Shown here: positions 25,818 through 35,652 of the stretch, piece by piece
How positions within the stretch are numbered: the first letter of the stretch is position 1
Layout: the number at the start of each line of letters is the position of its first letter
Source: Acinetobacter gandensis
Lineage (GTDB): Bacteria; Pseudomonadota; Gammaproteobacteria; Pseudomonadales; Moraxellaceae
Assembly (NCBI RefSeq): GCF_001678755.1
Contig: NZ_LZDS01000005.1
Span: 55,330 to 119,329, forward strand
Reading direction: 5' to 3'
Length of the DNA: 64,000 nucleotides
Program-made: the position numbers and the translations under genes
Notes under the pieces: model-generated
Databases searched by the model: none
The model's input: the letters and a program-made list of their open reading frames with translations, nothing else
Told to the model about the DNA's origin: nothing

Positions 25818-26335
25818 ATGAATTACAAAATAAAAAATGCCAATTTCCGCCAAGACTTTAATGGCTTATATATTTCTATACCTGCGAAAAGAATCTATTT
25901 ACGCTTCTGTTCTTAATGCTTTGGCTAACCGGTTGGGGCTTTGCTGAATACCATGCCGTGACTGATTTTATCAATGAAAACTATAAGATCGATACTTTTG
26001 AATTATTTTGGTTAGTTGGCTGGACAATCGGCGGGCTCTTTGTAATGAAAACCATCTTAGAAAACTTATTCGCTAAAGAACAGTTAGTGATTAAAGACCA
26101 GCAGCTCAGTATAAAAAATGCAATATTAGGTCTTGGCGTTTCAGAGCGCCTTGCTACACATCAAATTACAGAGATTAAACTTAATCCGTTTACTCCCCAA
26201 AATCCACAAGATAAAACTGGGAAAATTTTAATCATCACGCCTGAAAAAACTTTCAAATTTGCACAATCAATTAGCCTAGATGAAGCACAGTGTTTAATAC
26301 AATTAATTAATCAATCAGCAGCTCCACAGAAGTAG
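25818..26335 (+). pseudogene. small membrane protein gene of unknown function, apparently frameshifted
   Basis: An ATG at 25818 opens MNYKIKNANFRQDFNGLYIS and ends in a stop at 25915, while a second frame continues from about 25890 to 26335. Adding one A to the run at 25887-25890 (GAAAAG) would join them as IPAKKNLFTLLFLMLWLTGW, completing a first membrane segment. A second hydrophobic stretch (FELFWLVGWTIGGLFVM) follows, then a soluble domain with PH-like strands. No family is recognised. If the missing base is real, the protein could start only at ATG 25916 (139 residues, first membrane helix trimmed). Confidence 0.6.
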
Positions 26336-26393
26336 CTCAAACTCAATAACAAATTTTGATCAATACACAACTAAATTCTAGAAAAGGATAGCT

Positions 26394-27032
26394 ATGCGCT
26401 TCATTTATTCTCTATTTTCTGCACTAATGTTCAGCTCTACAATGAGCACGACAACCTTTGCATCCATTGCACATTATGATTATGTGACCAGCATTAAGGT
26501 GAATGATGTTGACTTAGCCTCACCCTTGCCTGCTGCAAAAGCAAATGCATTAATCAGCAAAAATCCAGTGAAGCTAAAATATGAATATTCAGAATGTACT
26601 GGTAATACAGAATTTCAAGTCTCATCAAAAGGTAAATTTCTTAAATTTGAAATTTACGCTGAGGACAATCCTCAAATTAAAAATGATTCATTCTATAAAA
26701 ATAAAAACAGCTTCGCTCAACTTGGCCAAACCAAAGGCGCTGTTTGGATGGAATGGGACAACGCCACGCAAATACGCGATAAAATTCAAATCGGTCAAAA
26801 AAACCTGACAAGCCAATATAACTTTCAACAATTTAAAAAAGACTTTCCCAAAAGTGCAAAATCAGCCAGCCAAAATGAAGTTGCTTATGTGATTTTGCTC
26901 TCACCAGCTCATGCCAAATCAGTGCTGAAAGAACCGCAAAACTATGATTTACCCTATATTGGCAACCTAGCATTCAACTTTAAAAATGGCAAATTAACTG
27001 CCTTTTCAGTTAATCAAGGTATTGCTTGCTAA
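26394..27032 (+). CDS. predicted secreted/periplasmic protein of unknown function
   Basis: It has 212 residues with a signal peptide (MRFIYSLFSALMFSSTMSTT, cleavage near TFASIA). The mature part has two Cys (SECTG and the final IAC), probably a disulfide, and a patterned stretch of beta-type segments and Lys-rich loops. AAGGATAG precedes the ATG. No family is recognised. It follows the frameshifted membrane-protein gene by 58 bp on the same strand and could be co-transcribed. Confidence 0.65.
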   Translation: MRFIYSLFSALMFSSTMSTTTFASIAHYDYVTSIKVNDVDLASPLPAAKANALISKNPVKLKYEYSECTGNTEFQVSSKGKFLKFEIYAEDNPQIKNDSFYKNKNSFAQLGQTKGAVWMEWDNATQIRDKIQIGQKNLTSQYNFQQFKKDFPKSAKSASQNEVAYVILLSPAHAKSVLKEPQNYDLPYIGNLAFNFKNGKLTAFSVNQGIAC

Positions 27033-27161
27033 ATAGTGATTGTCTTACAGCGTTTATTGATTAAACAGTGAATTTATAAAACACCATAAAGCCATGCAAT
27101 AAACGCAAGTTTGATCTCAGAGCATGCTAAAATAATCAGCTGTTTTCGCAGGGACTCATCT

Positions 27162-30100
27162 ATGCACTTTGTACATCTTGGTATTTTTACAGAATTTTCC
27201 GTTACTGAATCTATTGTACGTATACCTGATCTTGTAAAAGCTGCAGCCGCAGATGATATGCCTGCTTTAGCCATCACAGATTTATCCAACTTACACGCAG
27301 CGGTAAAGTTTTATCGTAAAGCGATGGATAAAGGTATTAAACCTATTTTAGGTTCTACCCTACGCTTAAATGACGCAGAGCACAAAGTTACCCTGCTTTC
27401 TATGTCAAATAAAGGCTGGCGTAGCCTGACTGAGTTGGTTTCTGAAGGCTATATTTCAGGACAACAACTTGATATTCCATGTGTTCAAAAAGATTGGATT
27501 TTAAATCAGCACGAAGATTTAATTGTATTACTCGGCATGCATAGTGACGTGGGCAAGATGCTGTGCTCATCTAATCCACAAAAAGCTGAACCACTTTTAG
27601 CCGAATGGATTGAAAAGTTTGGCAATCGTGTTTATTTGTCATTAACACGTACTGACCGTCCTGGTGAAGAAGACTTCATTCATGAAGCAGTTCAGCTGGC
27701 TAAAAAATACAATATCGGTGTTGTTGCGCATAATGATGTGCATTTCATTACCATAGAAGATTATGAAGCGCACGAAGCACGTGTTTGTATTGCAGATGGT
27801 TATGTACTAGGTGATAGCCGTCGCCCGAAAAACTACAGCCCTGAACAATACTTCAAAACTGCCGAGGAAATGACAGAGCTGTTTGCAGATATTCCAACTG
27901 CAATTGAAAATACTTATCACATCGCCCGTCGTTGTAACGTTTCGCTGCGTTTAGGCTTCCATGACTTACCGGATTATCCAATCCCTGAAGGTCATACCAT
28001 TGATACCTATTTTGAGCACTTATCTCAAGTCGGTTTAGAAGAACGTCTGGCACACTTATACCCGGTAGAACAACGTGGTGATGATTGGCCTGAGATTCGT
28101 AAGCCTTATGATGAACGACTGGCCTATGAAGTCGGCATCATTCTGAGTATGCAATTCCCTGGTTACTTCTTAATTGTCATGGACTTCATTCAATGGTCTA
28201 AAGGCAACGGCGTACCGGTAGGCCCAGGCCGTGGTTCAGGTGCGGGTTCATTGGTTGCGTATAGCTTAAAAATTACCGACCTTGACCCACTTCGTTATGA
28301 CCTACTGTTCGAACGTTTCTTAAACCCAGAACGTGTATCCATGCCCGACTTTGACGTCGATTTCTGTATCGCAGGTCGTGACCGTGTCATTGACTACGTA
28401 GCACGTACCTATGGTCGTGAAGCTGTATCACAGATTGCTACTTTCGGTACCATGGCGGCTAAAGGTGCAATTCGTGACGTTGCTCGTGTCTTAGGTAAAT
28501 CCTATGGTTTGGCTGACCGTATTTCGAAAATGATTCCGACCAAACCTTTAGGTTTAACCTTAGAGGAGTCAATTGAAGCTGAACCACAACTTAAAGACAT
28601 TGTGACCAATCCATCTAACCCAGATAACGACGATGCAGCCGAAATTTGGGAAATGGCATTAAAGCTTGAAGGCATTACGCGTAATACAGGTAAACATGCC
28701 GGTGGTGTCGTAATTGCACCAACCAAACTTACCGATTATTCAGCAGTATTATGTGACGCAGATGGGACAAACCGTGTTGCTCAATTTGACAAGGACGACG
28801 TAGAAGCTGCCGGCCTAGTTAAATTCGACTTCTTGGGCTTACGTAACTTAACAGTAATTGAAGATGCCATTAAGCATATTAATGCCCGTCCAGATATCAC
28901 GACACCTGTCGACATTTCATTGATTCCACTGGATGATAAACCTGCGTATGCCGTGTTCGCTGATGCCAACACGACAGCGGTGTTCCAGTTTGAATCCGTC
29001 GGCATGAAAAAAATGCTGAAAGAGGCACGTCCTAGCAAATTCGAAGAAATTATTGCCTTCGTATCTTTATACCGTCCAGGCCCGATGGACCTGATTCCAG
29101 ACTTTATCTTCCGTATGCACGGTGGTGAGTTTGAGTATTTACATCCCTTGCTGGAAAGCGTGTTAGAACCGACTTACGGCATTATGGTGTATCAGGAACA
29201 GGTAATGCAGGCTGCGCAGTTCTGTGCAGGCTATAGCTTGGGTGGTGCAGACTTACTTCGTCGTGCCATGGGTAAAAAGAAAGTCGAAGAAATGATTAAG
29301 CAACGTCAGACTTTTACTGACGGAGCTGCGCTCAAAGGCATTGATGCTGATACTGCCAACCATATCTTCGACTATATGGAAAAATTTGCGGGTTATGGTT
29401 TTAACAAATCACATGCGGCAGCCTATGCCCTTGTGGCCTATCAAACCGCATGGTTAAAAGCGCATTACCCTGCCGAGTTTATGGCAGCAGTCATGACCTC
29501 GGAAATGCAAAACACCGACAACGTGGTGTTCTTGATTGATGACTGTCGTATCAATGGATTAGAAGTTTTTCCACCCTCAGTCAATATGTCGCTGTATAAT
29601 TTCCATGCCAGCGATCCAAAAACCATTGTTTATGGTTTAGGCGCCATTAAAGGTGTCGGTGAAGCCGCGATGCAATCGGTGATTGATTCACGCATTCAAG
29701 ATGGCCCATATAAAGACCTATTCGATTTCTGTCACCGTATTGATCTGAAAAAAATCAATAAGCGAACTTTAGAAGCCCTCATTCGTGCAGGTGCACTAGA
29801 TTGCTTAGGCATTGAACGTGCCGATTTGATGGCACAATTACCAGAAGCTGTACAAGCGGCTGACCAAGCCCGTACAAACCGTGAAACAGGGATGATGGAT
29901 TTATTTGGTGAAGTTGAAGAAGTTCAGCGTAAACCTTCTAAACCTGTTAAACCGTGGTCAGATGAAGTACGTCTTAAAGGTGAAAAAGATACGCTTGGTT
30001 TATATCTGACTGGTCACCCGATTGATGTTTATCGCCCTGAACTTAAAGCTTTCGTTTCGCAGCGTATCAATGAACTCACCCCAACACGTCGTGGCGTAAC

Positions 30101-30734
30101 CACTGTCTTTGCCGGCCTTGTGGTGGATGTGGCAAACTTCCCCAACCGTATGATGGTCACACTGGATGATGGTACAGCTCGTATTGAAGTTTCAGCCAAC
30201 CATGAACGCTTTAACCGCTTTAAAGATATTTTACAAAATGAAAAAGTAGTGGTAATTGAGGGTGAAATTTACGAACGTGAAGGTTTTGATCGCCCAATGG
30301 GTCGTTTAACCAAAGCCTTCAGTTTGAATGAAATTCGCCAAAAGCGTGCCAATGCAATTCAAATTAAACTGACCCCAGATCATTTTAGTAAGACCCTTTC
30401 ACGCGATATTCAAAATATCTTATTACCTTACTGCAATGTTGATATGTGTACGCATATTCCCGTTCAACTTTATGTCGACTATCCGTATGCTACAGCTGAT
30501 ATTCATTTAGGCCTGAATTGGAAAGTTGCACCATTGGATGAACTCCTATCCAAATTACGTGATTACTTTGGTAAAGAAGCGTTGCACATTGAGTATCATG
30601 TTAAATCCAAAGCAGCGAAAGCAGTGAGCTATGAACAAGCCTCTCAGCCCGCTCAAGTACCGCCACCACCTGAAGGTATGAGCATGGATGACGCAATGGA
30701 TTTATATCAAGCCGAAGTCGGACAATTTTCTTAA
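27162..30734 (+). CDS. dnaE: DNA polymerase III subunit alpha
   Basis: This is the replicative polymerase catalytic subunit (type DnaE1, 1190 residues). In order: N-terminal PHP domain (FVHLGIFTEFSVTESIVRI), polymerase core with the catalytic Asp cluster PDFDVDF near residue 395 and VPVGPGRGSGAGSLVAYSL near 351, finger and tau-binding regions, helix-hairpin-helix and OB-fold (VTTVFAGLVVDVANF) near 980. I start at ATG 27162, with AGGGA upstream; the frame upstream adds an unrelated tail. The PHP residues look degenerate compared with exonuclease-active PHPs, as in E. coli, where DnaQ proofreads. Confidence 0.96.
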   Translation: MHFVHLGIFTEFSVTESIVRIPDLVKAAAADDMPALAITDLSNLHAAVKFYRKAMDKGIKPILGSTLRLNDAEHKVTLLSMSNKGWRSLTELVSEGYISGQQLDIPCVQKDWILNQHEDLIVLLGMHSDVGKMLCSSNPQKAEPLLAEWIEKFGNRVYLSLTRTDRPGEEDFIHEAVQLAKKYNIGVVAHNDVHFITIEDYEAHEARVCIADGYVLGDSRRPKNYSPEQYFKTAEEMTELFADIPTAIENTYHIARRCNVSLRLGFHDLPDYPIPEGHTIDTYFEHLSQVGLEERLAHLYPVEQRGDDWPEIRKPYDERLAYEVGIILSMQFPGYFLIVMDFIQWSKGNGVPVGPGRGSGAGSLVAYSLKITDLDPLRYDLLFERFLNPERVSMPDFDVDFCIAGRDRVIDYVARTYGREAVSQIATFGTMAAKGAIRDVARVLGKSYGLADRISKMIPTKPLGLTLEESIEAEPQLKDIVTNPSNPDNDDAAEIWEMALKLEGITRNTGKHAGGVVIAPTKLTDYSAVLCDADGTNRVAQFDKDDVEAAGLVKFDFLGLRNLTVIEDAIKHINARPDITTPVDISLIPLDDKPAYAVFADANTTAVFQFESVGMKKMLKEARPSKFEEIIAFVSLYRPGPMDLIPDFIFRMHGGEFEYLHPLLESVLEPTYGIMVYQEQVMQAAQFCAGYSLGGADLLRRAMGKKKVEEMIKQRQTFTDGAALKGIDADTANHIFDYMEKFAGYGFNKSHAAAYALVAYQTAWLKAHYPAEFMAAVMTSEMQNTDNVVFLIDDCRINGLEVFPPSVNMSLYNFHASDPKTIVYGLGAIKGVGEAAMQSVIDSRIQDGPYKDLFDFCHRIDLKKINKRTLEALIRAGALDCLGIERADLMAQLPEAVQAADQARTNRETGMMDLFGEVEEVQRKPSKPVKPWSDEVRLKGEKDTLGLYLTGHPIDVYRPELKAFVSQRINELTPTRRGVTTVFAGLVVDVANFPNRMMVTLDDGTARIEVSANHERFNRFKDILQNEKVVVIEGEIYEREGFDRPMGRLTKAFSLNEIRQKRANAIQIKLTPDHFSKTLSRDIQNILLPYCNVDMCTHIPVQLYVDYPYATADIHLGLNWKVAPLDELLSKLRDYFGKEALHIEYHVKSKAAKAVSYEQASQPAQVPPPPEGMSMDDAMDLYQAEVGQFS

Positions 30735-30787
30735 AGTTTAAATGCGTTTTTAAACTAATTTTTTAAATACATCATATTGGAATCAAC

Positions 30788-31630
30788 ATGAATCAAACTG
30801 ACAATGCTGCAGTTTCAGCACATCTCTCCCATGTGCGTATTGTCATGGTGAATACAACTTTGCCAGCAAATATTGGTAGTGCATTACGTGCCATGAAAAC
30901 CATGGGTCTTTCTAAACTTGTTTTGGTTGCGCCAAAAACTTATCCGCATCCAGACATTAATGCGCTCGCTGCTGGCGCAGTCGACTTAATTGATCAAATT
31001 GAAATCGTTGACACCCTAGAAGACGCAATTAAAGATTGTCATATTGTATTTGGTACGAGTGCACGTAGTCGCACTATTCCTTGGCCTTTACTTGATGCAC
31101 GCCCTGCTGCGGAAATGTCACTCAAAGCCGTATCTGAAAGCAAACAAGAAGTAGCTGTCGTGTTTGGCCGTGAAGACCGCGGTTTAACCAATGAAGAATT
31201 GGCGATGGCCAACTACCATGTGACGATTCCAGTCAACACTGAATATGGCGTTTTGAACGTTGCGCAAGCTATTCAAGTGATTTGTTATGAAATGCGTATG
31301 GCAGCTCTTGGTTTAACAAAATTAACCAGCAACCCTGATGCAAATATGCATGTGACTAAAGACATCGATATGGAATGGGATGAACCTTTGGTCACCCATG
31401 AAATGATGGAGCAGTTCTACCCACATATTGAAAAAATGTTGGCAGAGATTGAATTTATGGATCCTAAAAATCCAAGATTGTTACCTTTGCGCTTGCGTCG
31501 TCTATTTGGACGTATACAATTAGATCGTATGGAATACCACTTATTACGTGGCATCTTTAGCCGAGTACAGGCTTTAAATAACGGAACATGGAAAAAATCA
31601 ACAAAGAATGAGGATCAATCAAATGCTTAA
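30788..31630 (+). CDS. trmJ: tRNA (cytidine/uridine-2'-O-)-methyltransferase TrmJ
   Basis: TrmJ is a SPOUT-class methyltransferase that 2'-O-methylates nucleotide 32 of tRNAs. Family motifs are [20 protein letters not shown] near 20, [15 protein letters not shown] near 125 and [19 protein letters not shown] near 150, which form the trefoil-knot SAM site. 280 residues is somewhat longer than E. coli TrmJ (246). Its last eight bases overlap cysE, so the two are translationally coupled. The isc genes, which often follow this pair in other bacteria, are absent here. Confidence 0.92.
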   Translation: MNQTDNAAVSAHLSHVRIVMVNTTLPANIGSALRAMKTMGLSKLVLVAPKTYPHPDINALAAGAVDLIDQIEIVDTLEDAIKDCHIVFGTSARSRTIPWPLLDARPAAEMSLKAVSESKQEVAVVFGREDRGLTNEELAMANYHVTIPVNTEYGVLNVAQAIQVICYEMRMAALGLTKLTSNPDANMHVTKDIDMEWDEPLVTHEMMEQFYPHIEKMLAEIEFMDPKNPRLLPLRLRRLFGRIQLDRMEYHLLRGIFSRVQALNNGTWKKSTKNEDQSNA

Positions 31631-32432
31631 ACAGCTCAAAGAAGATATACAGGCTGTCTTCGCGCGCGATCCTGCTGCACGAAACACGCTCGAAGTCTTA
31701 ACAACTTATCCAGGTATTCATGCTCTGATCATGCACCGCATGGCTCATGAACTCTGGAAAAAAGAGTGTAAAGGCTCAGCTCGCCTCTTGTCTTCTTTTA
31801 GTCGTTTTGCCACAGGCATTGAAATTCATCCGGGTGCAAAAATTGGTCGTCGTTTCTTCATCGACCACGGCATGGGTGTGGTTATTGGAGAGACAGCAGA
31901 AATTGGGGATGATGTAACTTTGTATCATGGTGTAACCCTTGGCGGGACTACGTGGAATAAAGGTAAACGTCATCCGACGTTGGCAGATGGTGTTGTGGTT
32001 GGTGCAGGTGCCAAAATTTTAGGGCCTTTTACCGTAGGTAAAAATGCCAAAGTCGGTTCAAATGCCGTTGTCACTAAAGAAGTACCACCTGATACGACTG
32101 CTGTAGGTAATCCAGCACGCTTTATTAGCAAAGATAAGCCAAAGGATGATGCTGAAACACGTCGTCGTGATTATGCTGAAAGTATTGGTTTCCAACCGTA
32201 TGCAGCGACACAAGATCAAACCGATCCAATGCTTGAAGGTATGCGTGTATTACTTGACCGCATTCAACAAAATGAAAAACGTATGAACAATTTATGTCAA
32301 CGTTTATCACTCCTTGACCCAACCTTTAACAAACAGCAGTTAAACGAAAAACCATTTAGCCAAGAAGAGCTAAAAATCATTGAAGATGTGCGTCGCGAAT
32401 GCGAAGCGCAAAGTTCACAATCTAAAGCTTAA
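31623..32432 (+). CDS. cysE: serine O-acetyltransferase
   Basis: CysE acetylates serine with acetyl-CoA, the committed step to cysteine. The 269 residues show the N-terminal helical region and a left-handed beta-helix of hexapeptide repeats: [18 protein letters not shown] (catalytic His and Asp), [25 protein letters not shown]. The frame is longer than short cytosolic SATs because of a C-terminal extension (about residues 180-269, Lys/Gln-rich, helical) that I do not recognise. I start at ATG 31623 because TGAGGA lies eight bases upstream. Confidence 0.93.
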   Translation: MLKQLKEDIQAVFARDPAARNTLEVLTTYPGIHALIMHRMAHELWKKECKGSARLLSSFSRFATGIEIHPGAKIGRRFFIDHGMGVVIGETAEIGDDVTLYHGVTLGGTTWNKGKRHPTLADGVVVGAGAKILGPFTVGKNAKVGSNAVVTKEVPPDTTAVGNPARFISKDKPKDDAETRRRDYAESIGFQPYAATQDQTDPMLEGMRVLLDRIQQNEKRMNNLCQRLSLLDPTFNKQQLNEKPFSQEELKIIEDVRRECEAQSSQSKA

Positions 32433-32439
32433 CCAAAAG

Positions 32440-32463
32440 CAATCACAATCACAATCACAATCA
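32440..32463. repeat. hexanucleotide tandem repeat CAATCA x4
   Basis: Four uninterrupted copies of CAATCA lie directly after the cysE stop. They are outside any coding frame, so a change in copy number would not shift a gene. Confidence 0.85.
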
Positions 32464-32550
32464 ATAATGTGCGACTTGCATGTTGTTCAGAGATTTTTTA
32501 GACTGACCAACATGCACTTTTGTATAAAATAAATTAAATGGATGAACATT

Positions 32551-33465
32551 ATGACGCTTAAGCCCTTGGCAGCTGCTTGTATTGCTTTAACTCTTGCCGC
32601 TTGTGGAAGCGCCCCAACTAAGAATAATGCACCTAAAGATGCAATGATCTTTGTAGAACCAGAACTTACACCTCCGTTCTATGCCCTTAACCCTTTTAAC
32701 TACGATGCCCCACCTCCATTTGAATTAAATCTACAAAAAGCAGCGGCTCAACCTGTAACTAAAATGGTTGTGACAAGCCCGACTGACCCTTCTAAGAAAC
32801 TCACACTTGAAGAAAACCGTTTGATCATTACAACTGTTAACAGCAAAGAACGCTCTATGAAATTTGCTGCATTGGCAGGTGATAACGAAATTGATATCAC
32901 AGAAATTGATGACTTCTTACAATTGGTTGAAGGGAAAGCTCGTCACTACCCACCGCGTTTTGTACAACGTCAAGAACGTAAAGGTTTTGAGCTGAAACTT
33001 AAAGAAGTAACTCAACAGCTTGATACTTTAGCTTCAAAAGAGAATGCTTCTTTTGACATCCTAGTGCGTGCATTCAAAGCGAGTGTTATGGCACGTAACC
33101 TAGATTTAGGTTCTGTGTATACCACCAAGTCTTTAACTTATGCTCAGCGCATTCTTAAAATTAACCAAGAAGATGCTGAAGCAAACTTCTGGTTTGGTTT
33201 TGGTCTCTCTGAAGGTGGCGGTCAACGTGAAGCGATTCCATATTTAGATAAAGCAATGAAAGCGGGTGTACAAGAAGCCTACCTGTCAGCTGCAAACAAC
33301 TATATTGCTATGGAACAAAAAAAGAACGCGATTCAAGTCTTGAAAAACTATAAAGTAAAATACCCTCAAGAAGGTGAAGTTGCTGATCGTTTAATTCAAG
33401 AAATTGAAAAGCAAGGCCGCTGGAACGTATGGCAAGTATTAAATCCACCTAAAGTTGCTTCTTAA
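32551..33465 (+). CDS. TPR-like predicted lipoprotein
   Basis: The 304 residues open with a lipoprotein signal peptide ending LTLAAC, so Cys18 would be lipidated. A short proline-rich linker follows (PPFYALNPFNYDAPPP), then an alpha-helical body with a TPR-like pair near the C-terminus (DAEANFWFGFGLSEGGGQREAIPYLDKAM and AYLSAANNYIAMEQKKNAIQVL). I start at ATG 32551 because GGATG lies nine bases upstream. Related tetratricopeptide lipoproteins act in outer-membrane or cell-wall assembly, but no specific role is evident. Confidence 0.72.
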   Translation: MTLKPLAAACIALTLAACGSAPTKNNAPKDAMIFVEPELTPPFYALNPFNYDAPPPFELNLQKAAAQPVTKMVVTSPTDPSKKLTLEENRLIITTVNSKERSMKFAALAGDNEIDITEIDDFLQLVEGKARHYPPRFVQRQERKGFELKLKEVTQQLDTLASKENASFDILVRAFKASVMARNLDLGSVYTTKSLTYAQRILKINQEDAEANFWFGFGLSEGGGQREAIPYLDKAMKAGVQEAYLSAANNYIAMEQKKNAIQVLKNYKVKYPQEGEVADRLIQEIEKQGRWNVWQVLNPPKVAS

Positions 33466-33492
33466 TCGTATTGATTTAGAAATTTCTTTTGA

Positions 33493-33519
33493 AAAAGACC
33501 GTTTTAACGGTCTTTTTTC
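33493..33519 (+). terminator. terminator after the TPR-like lipoprotein gene
   Basis: AAAAAGACCGTT pairs with AACGGTCTTTTTT around a TT centre, 27 nt past the stop. It forms a stable stem with a T-run. Confidence 0.88.
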
Positions 33520-33593
33520 ATTTATGGCGAATTGAAAATCCTGACAATTATCGTATGATTTGAAAATATTCAAACTTATTTTGCGACCTACCT

Positions 33594-35597
33594 ATGCAGC
33601 TAAATACTAAAACAATACTGCTCCTTGGAATCATGAGTACCAGCGTACTGAGTGGATGTCAGGTCGTCAGTGTCAAAAATCAGAAACTTAATGTTTCGAT
33701 TGCCAATGAACGTGAAAGTATCTTATCTCGAAACAAACTCAGTGAAGCCAGTTTAAACGTCTTATCAATGACTGGCCGCGAAGCCAAAGCCTGTACTGAA
33801 AACCCACAAGCTTGCGTCGACGAATTACAACAAATTCCTCAAATTCAGGATGAACAATTGCTTGCAACCGCAAGTGAGCTGTATTTAGCCAAAGCTATCG
33901 AACTTGAATCATCTTCTGCTTGTAAAATTGGGTTATTAAGTAGTCATAAATCCGATGAAAAGAAAAAGCTTGAAGAAGCAAACTATAATCAATGTCTAGA
34001 TAACCAATTAACCCTATTAGATAAGAGCATTCGCTATAGTTATGCCTATATGTTCAAAACGAAACGTGCACCTGCCGATCGTATCTTTGACAACAGACAG
34101 GTTCAAATTCGTGATTTTTACAACCAAGGCATTGCAAAATTAGTTAATAGCTACTCTCTTCGTTATAAACCTCAAGAAGCAACGCAGCGGATCACGGTTG
34201 GGCATACCACCTATCACATCAATTTTAGTCATTATCCAGAGCTGCAAAATCGTAAAATTGAGCAGTTGATGTCCACATATAACTTGAACTTTTCAGGCTT
34301 GCGCTCGATCACCCGTCGGGATGGTTTTGGCTCTGAGTTTTTAGTGGTTCTACCCGATGACAGTGCAAATCCATCAGAAAAATCAAAATATATTATCGAC
34401 CCGCTTCACTTTAAATATCCGAATGGTGCTAATCCAAATATTCATCCAGCACGTTATCTTGCAGCGACATTTACGGCAGAACCTGTCAATGCAGGCTCAG
34501 TAGAACAAATTCTGAATAGTAAAGAATTTCAAATCAAAGCGTATGATCCCTACAAATATGAGCAAGTGAATATCGGTAATAAAAATTATGCGTTGGCAGC
34601 AAACTTTTCTGCACCTTATGGACTGTGGTTAGCGCAAAATAACCTCGGTAAATCAGCCTATTTATCATTGATTGACCGTGATGAAAAACTGACTATGCCG
34701 CATTTGTATATGTTAGAGCCCTACAATCCGAATAAAAAAGTCATCGTATTGGTACATGGTCTTGCTAGCAGTCCCGAAGCATGGATTCGATTAACCAACG
34801 ATATTATGGGTGATTCTGTGCTGCGTGAGCACTATCAAGTATGGCAAGTATTCTATTCAACGAATATGCCGATTATTGAAAGTCGATTCCAAATTTATTC
34901 AATATTGAATCAAACCTTTGACAAGGTTGCTGCTAATGCGCCTGCAAAAAAGGATGCTGTCTTGGTCGGCCATAGTATGGGCGGTATTATTGCCCGCTTA
35001 TTAGTGAGTCAAGCAGATACCACGCAAGATGCTTTGAAAATGATGAATTCCCGCCAACTTGGCCAATATCGAAACATCCCTGTGGTCAAAAACCGCTTGG
35101 TCATGGATGATATACCAAACTTCAGTCGTGCGATTTTCCTTGCTGCCCCACACCGTGGAACTGCATTTGCAGACCGTTGGTTTACCAAAGCTGCACGTAA
35201 AATCATTAAACTTCCAGGTGCATTCTTATCGGCTATGGGGGATGTCATTACTCAAGAAGAAGACTTGAAAGATTTATTTAAAGAAATTGATCACGGTTTA
35301 ATTCAAAATGGGCCAAGTGATTTAAGCCATCAATCCAAGTTTATTGCACTAACTGAAAATATCCAGCCGCGTAAAGGATTGAAGTTTCATTCAATTATGG
35401 GCAATAACACCAACAGTGATGACCTTAATATTATTAGTGATGATGTTGTACCTTATAGCAGTGCGCATTTGGATGGGGCAGTCTCTGAAAAAATTATTAA
35501 GGGTGGACATTCTATTCAAGAAACGCCTGAAGCCGTATTGGAGTTACGCCGAATCTTACGCTTACATTTAATCGAACTCGGTTTGTACAAGCCTTAA
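33594..35597 (+). CDS. large predicted lipoprotein with alpha/beta-hydrolase (lipase-type) domain
   Basis: It has 667 residues with a lipoprotein signal peptide ending LSGC (Cys22). The N-terminal 370 residues are of unknown fold with several Cys-containing helices. The C-terminal part is an alpha/beta hydrolase: oxyanion-hole VIVLVHGLASSPEAWIRL near 384, nucleophile GHSMGGIIARLL near 460, and a late Asp/His pair region (ISDDVVPYSSAHLDGA...GGHSIQETPE) near 620-640. It resembles DUF676/PGAP1-like lipases. It may be a surface or periplasmic esterase/lipase. Confidence 0.78.
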   Translation: MQLNTKTILLLGIMSTSVLSGCQVVSVKNQKLNVSIANERESILSRNKLSEASLNVLSMTGREAKACTENPQACVDELQQIPQIQDEQLLATASELYLAKAIELESSSACKIGLLSSHKSDEKKKLEEANYNQCLDNQLTLLDKSIRYSYAYMFKTKRAPADRIFDNRQVQIRDFYNQGIAKLVNSYSLRYKPQEATQRITVGHTTYHINFSHYPELQNRKIEQLMSTYNLNFSGLRSITRRDGFGSEFLVVLPDDSANPSEKSKYIIDPLHFKYPNGANPNIHPARYLAATFTAEPVNAGSVEQILNSKEFQIKAYDPYKYEQVNIGNKNYALAANFSAPYGLWLAQNNLGKSAYLSLIDRDEKLTMPHLYMLEPYNPNKKVIVLVHGLASSPEAWIRLTNDIMGDSVLREHYQVWQVFYSTNMPIIESRFQIYSILNQTFDKVAANAPAKKDAVLVGHSMGGIIARLLVSQADTTQDALKMMNSRQLGQYRNIPVVKNRLVMDDIPNFSRAIFLAAPHRGTAFADRWFTKAARKIIKLPGAFLSAMGDVITQEEDLKDLFKEIDHGLIQNGPSDLSHQSKFIALTENIQPRKGLKFHSIMGNNTNSDDLNIISDDVVPYSSAHLDGAVSEKIIKGGHSIQETPEAVLELRRILRLHLIELGLYKP

Positions 35598-35600
35598 GTA

Positions 35601-35629
35601 AAAAAACCGCCTACATAGGCGGTTTTTTT
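35601..35629. terminator. bidirectional terminator
   Basis: A perfect 11-bp stem AAAAAACCGCC / GGCGGTTTTTT with loop TACATA lies between the converging hydrolase gene and the TenA/HDO-like gene. Confidence 0.9.
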
Positions 35630-35652
35630 AACACTAAATTTAATAACATTAT

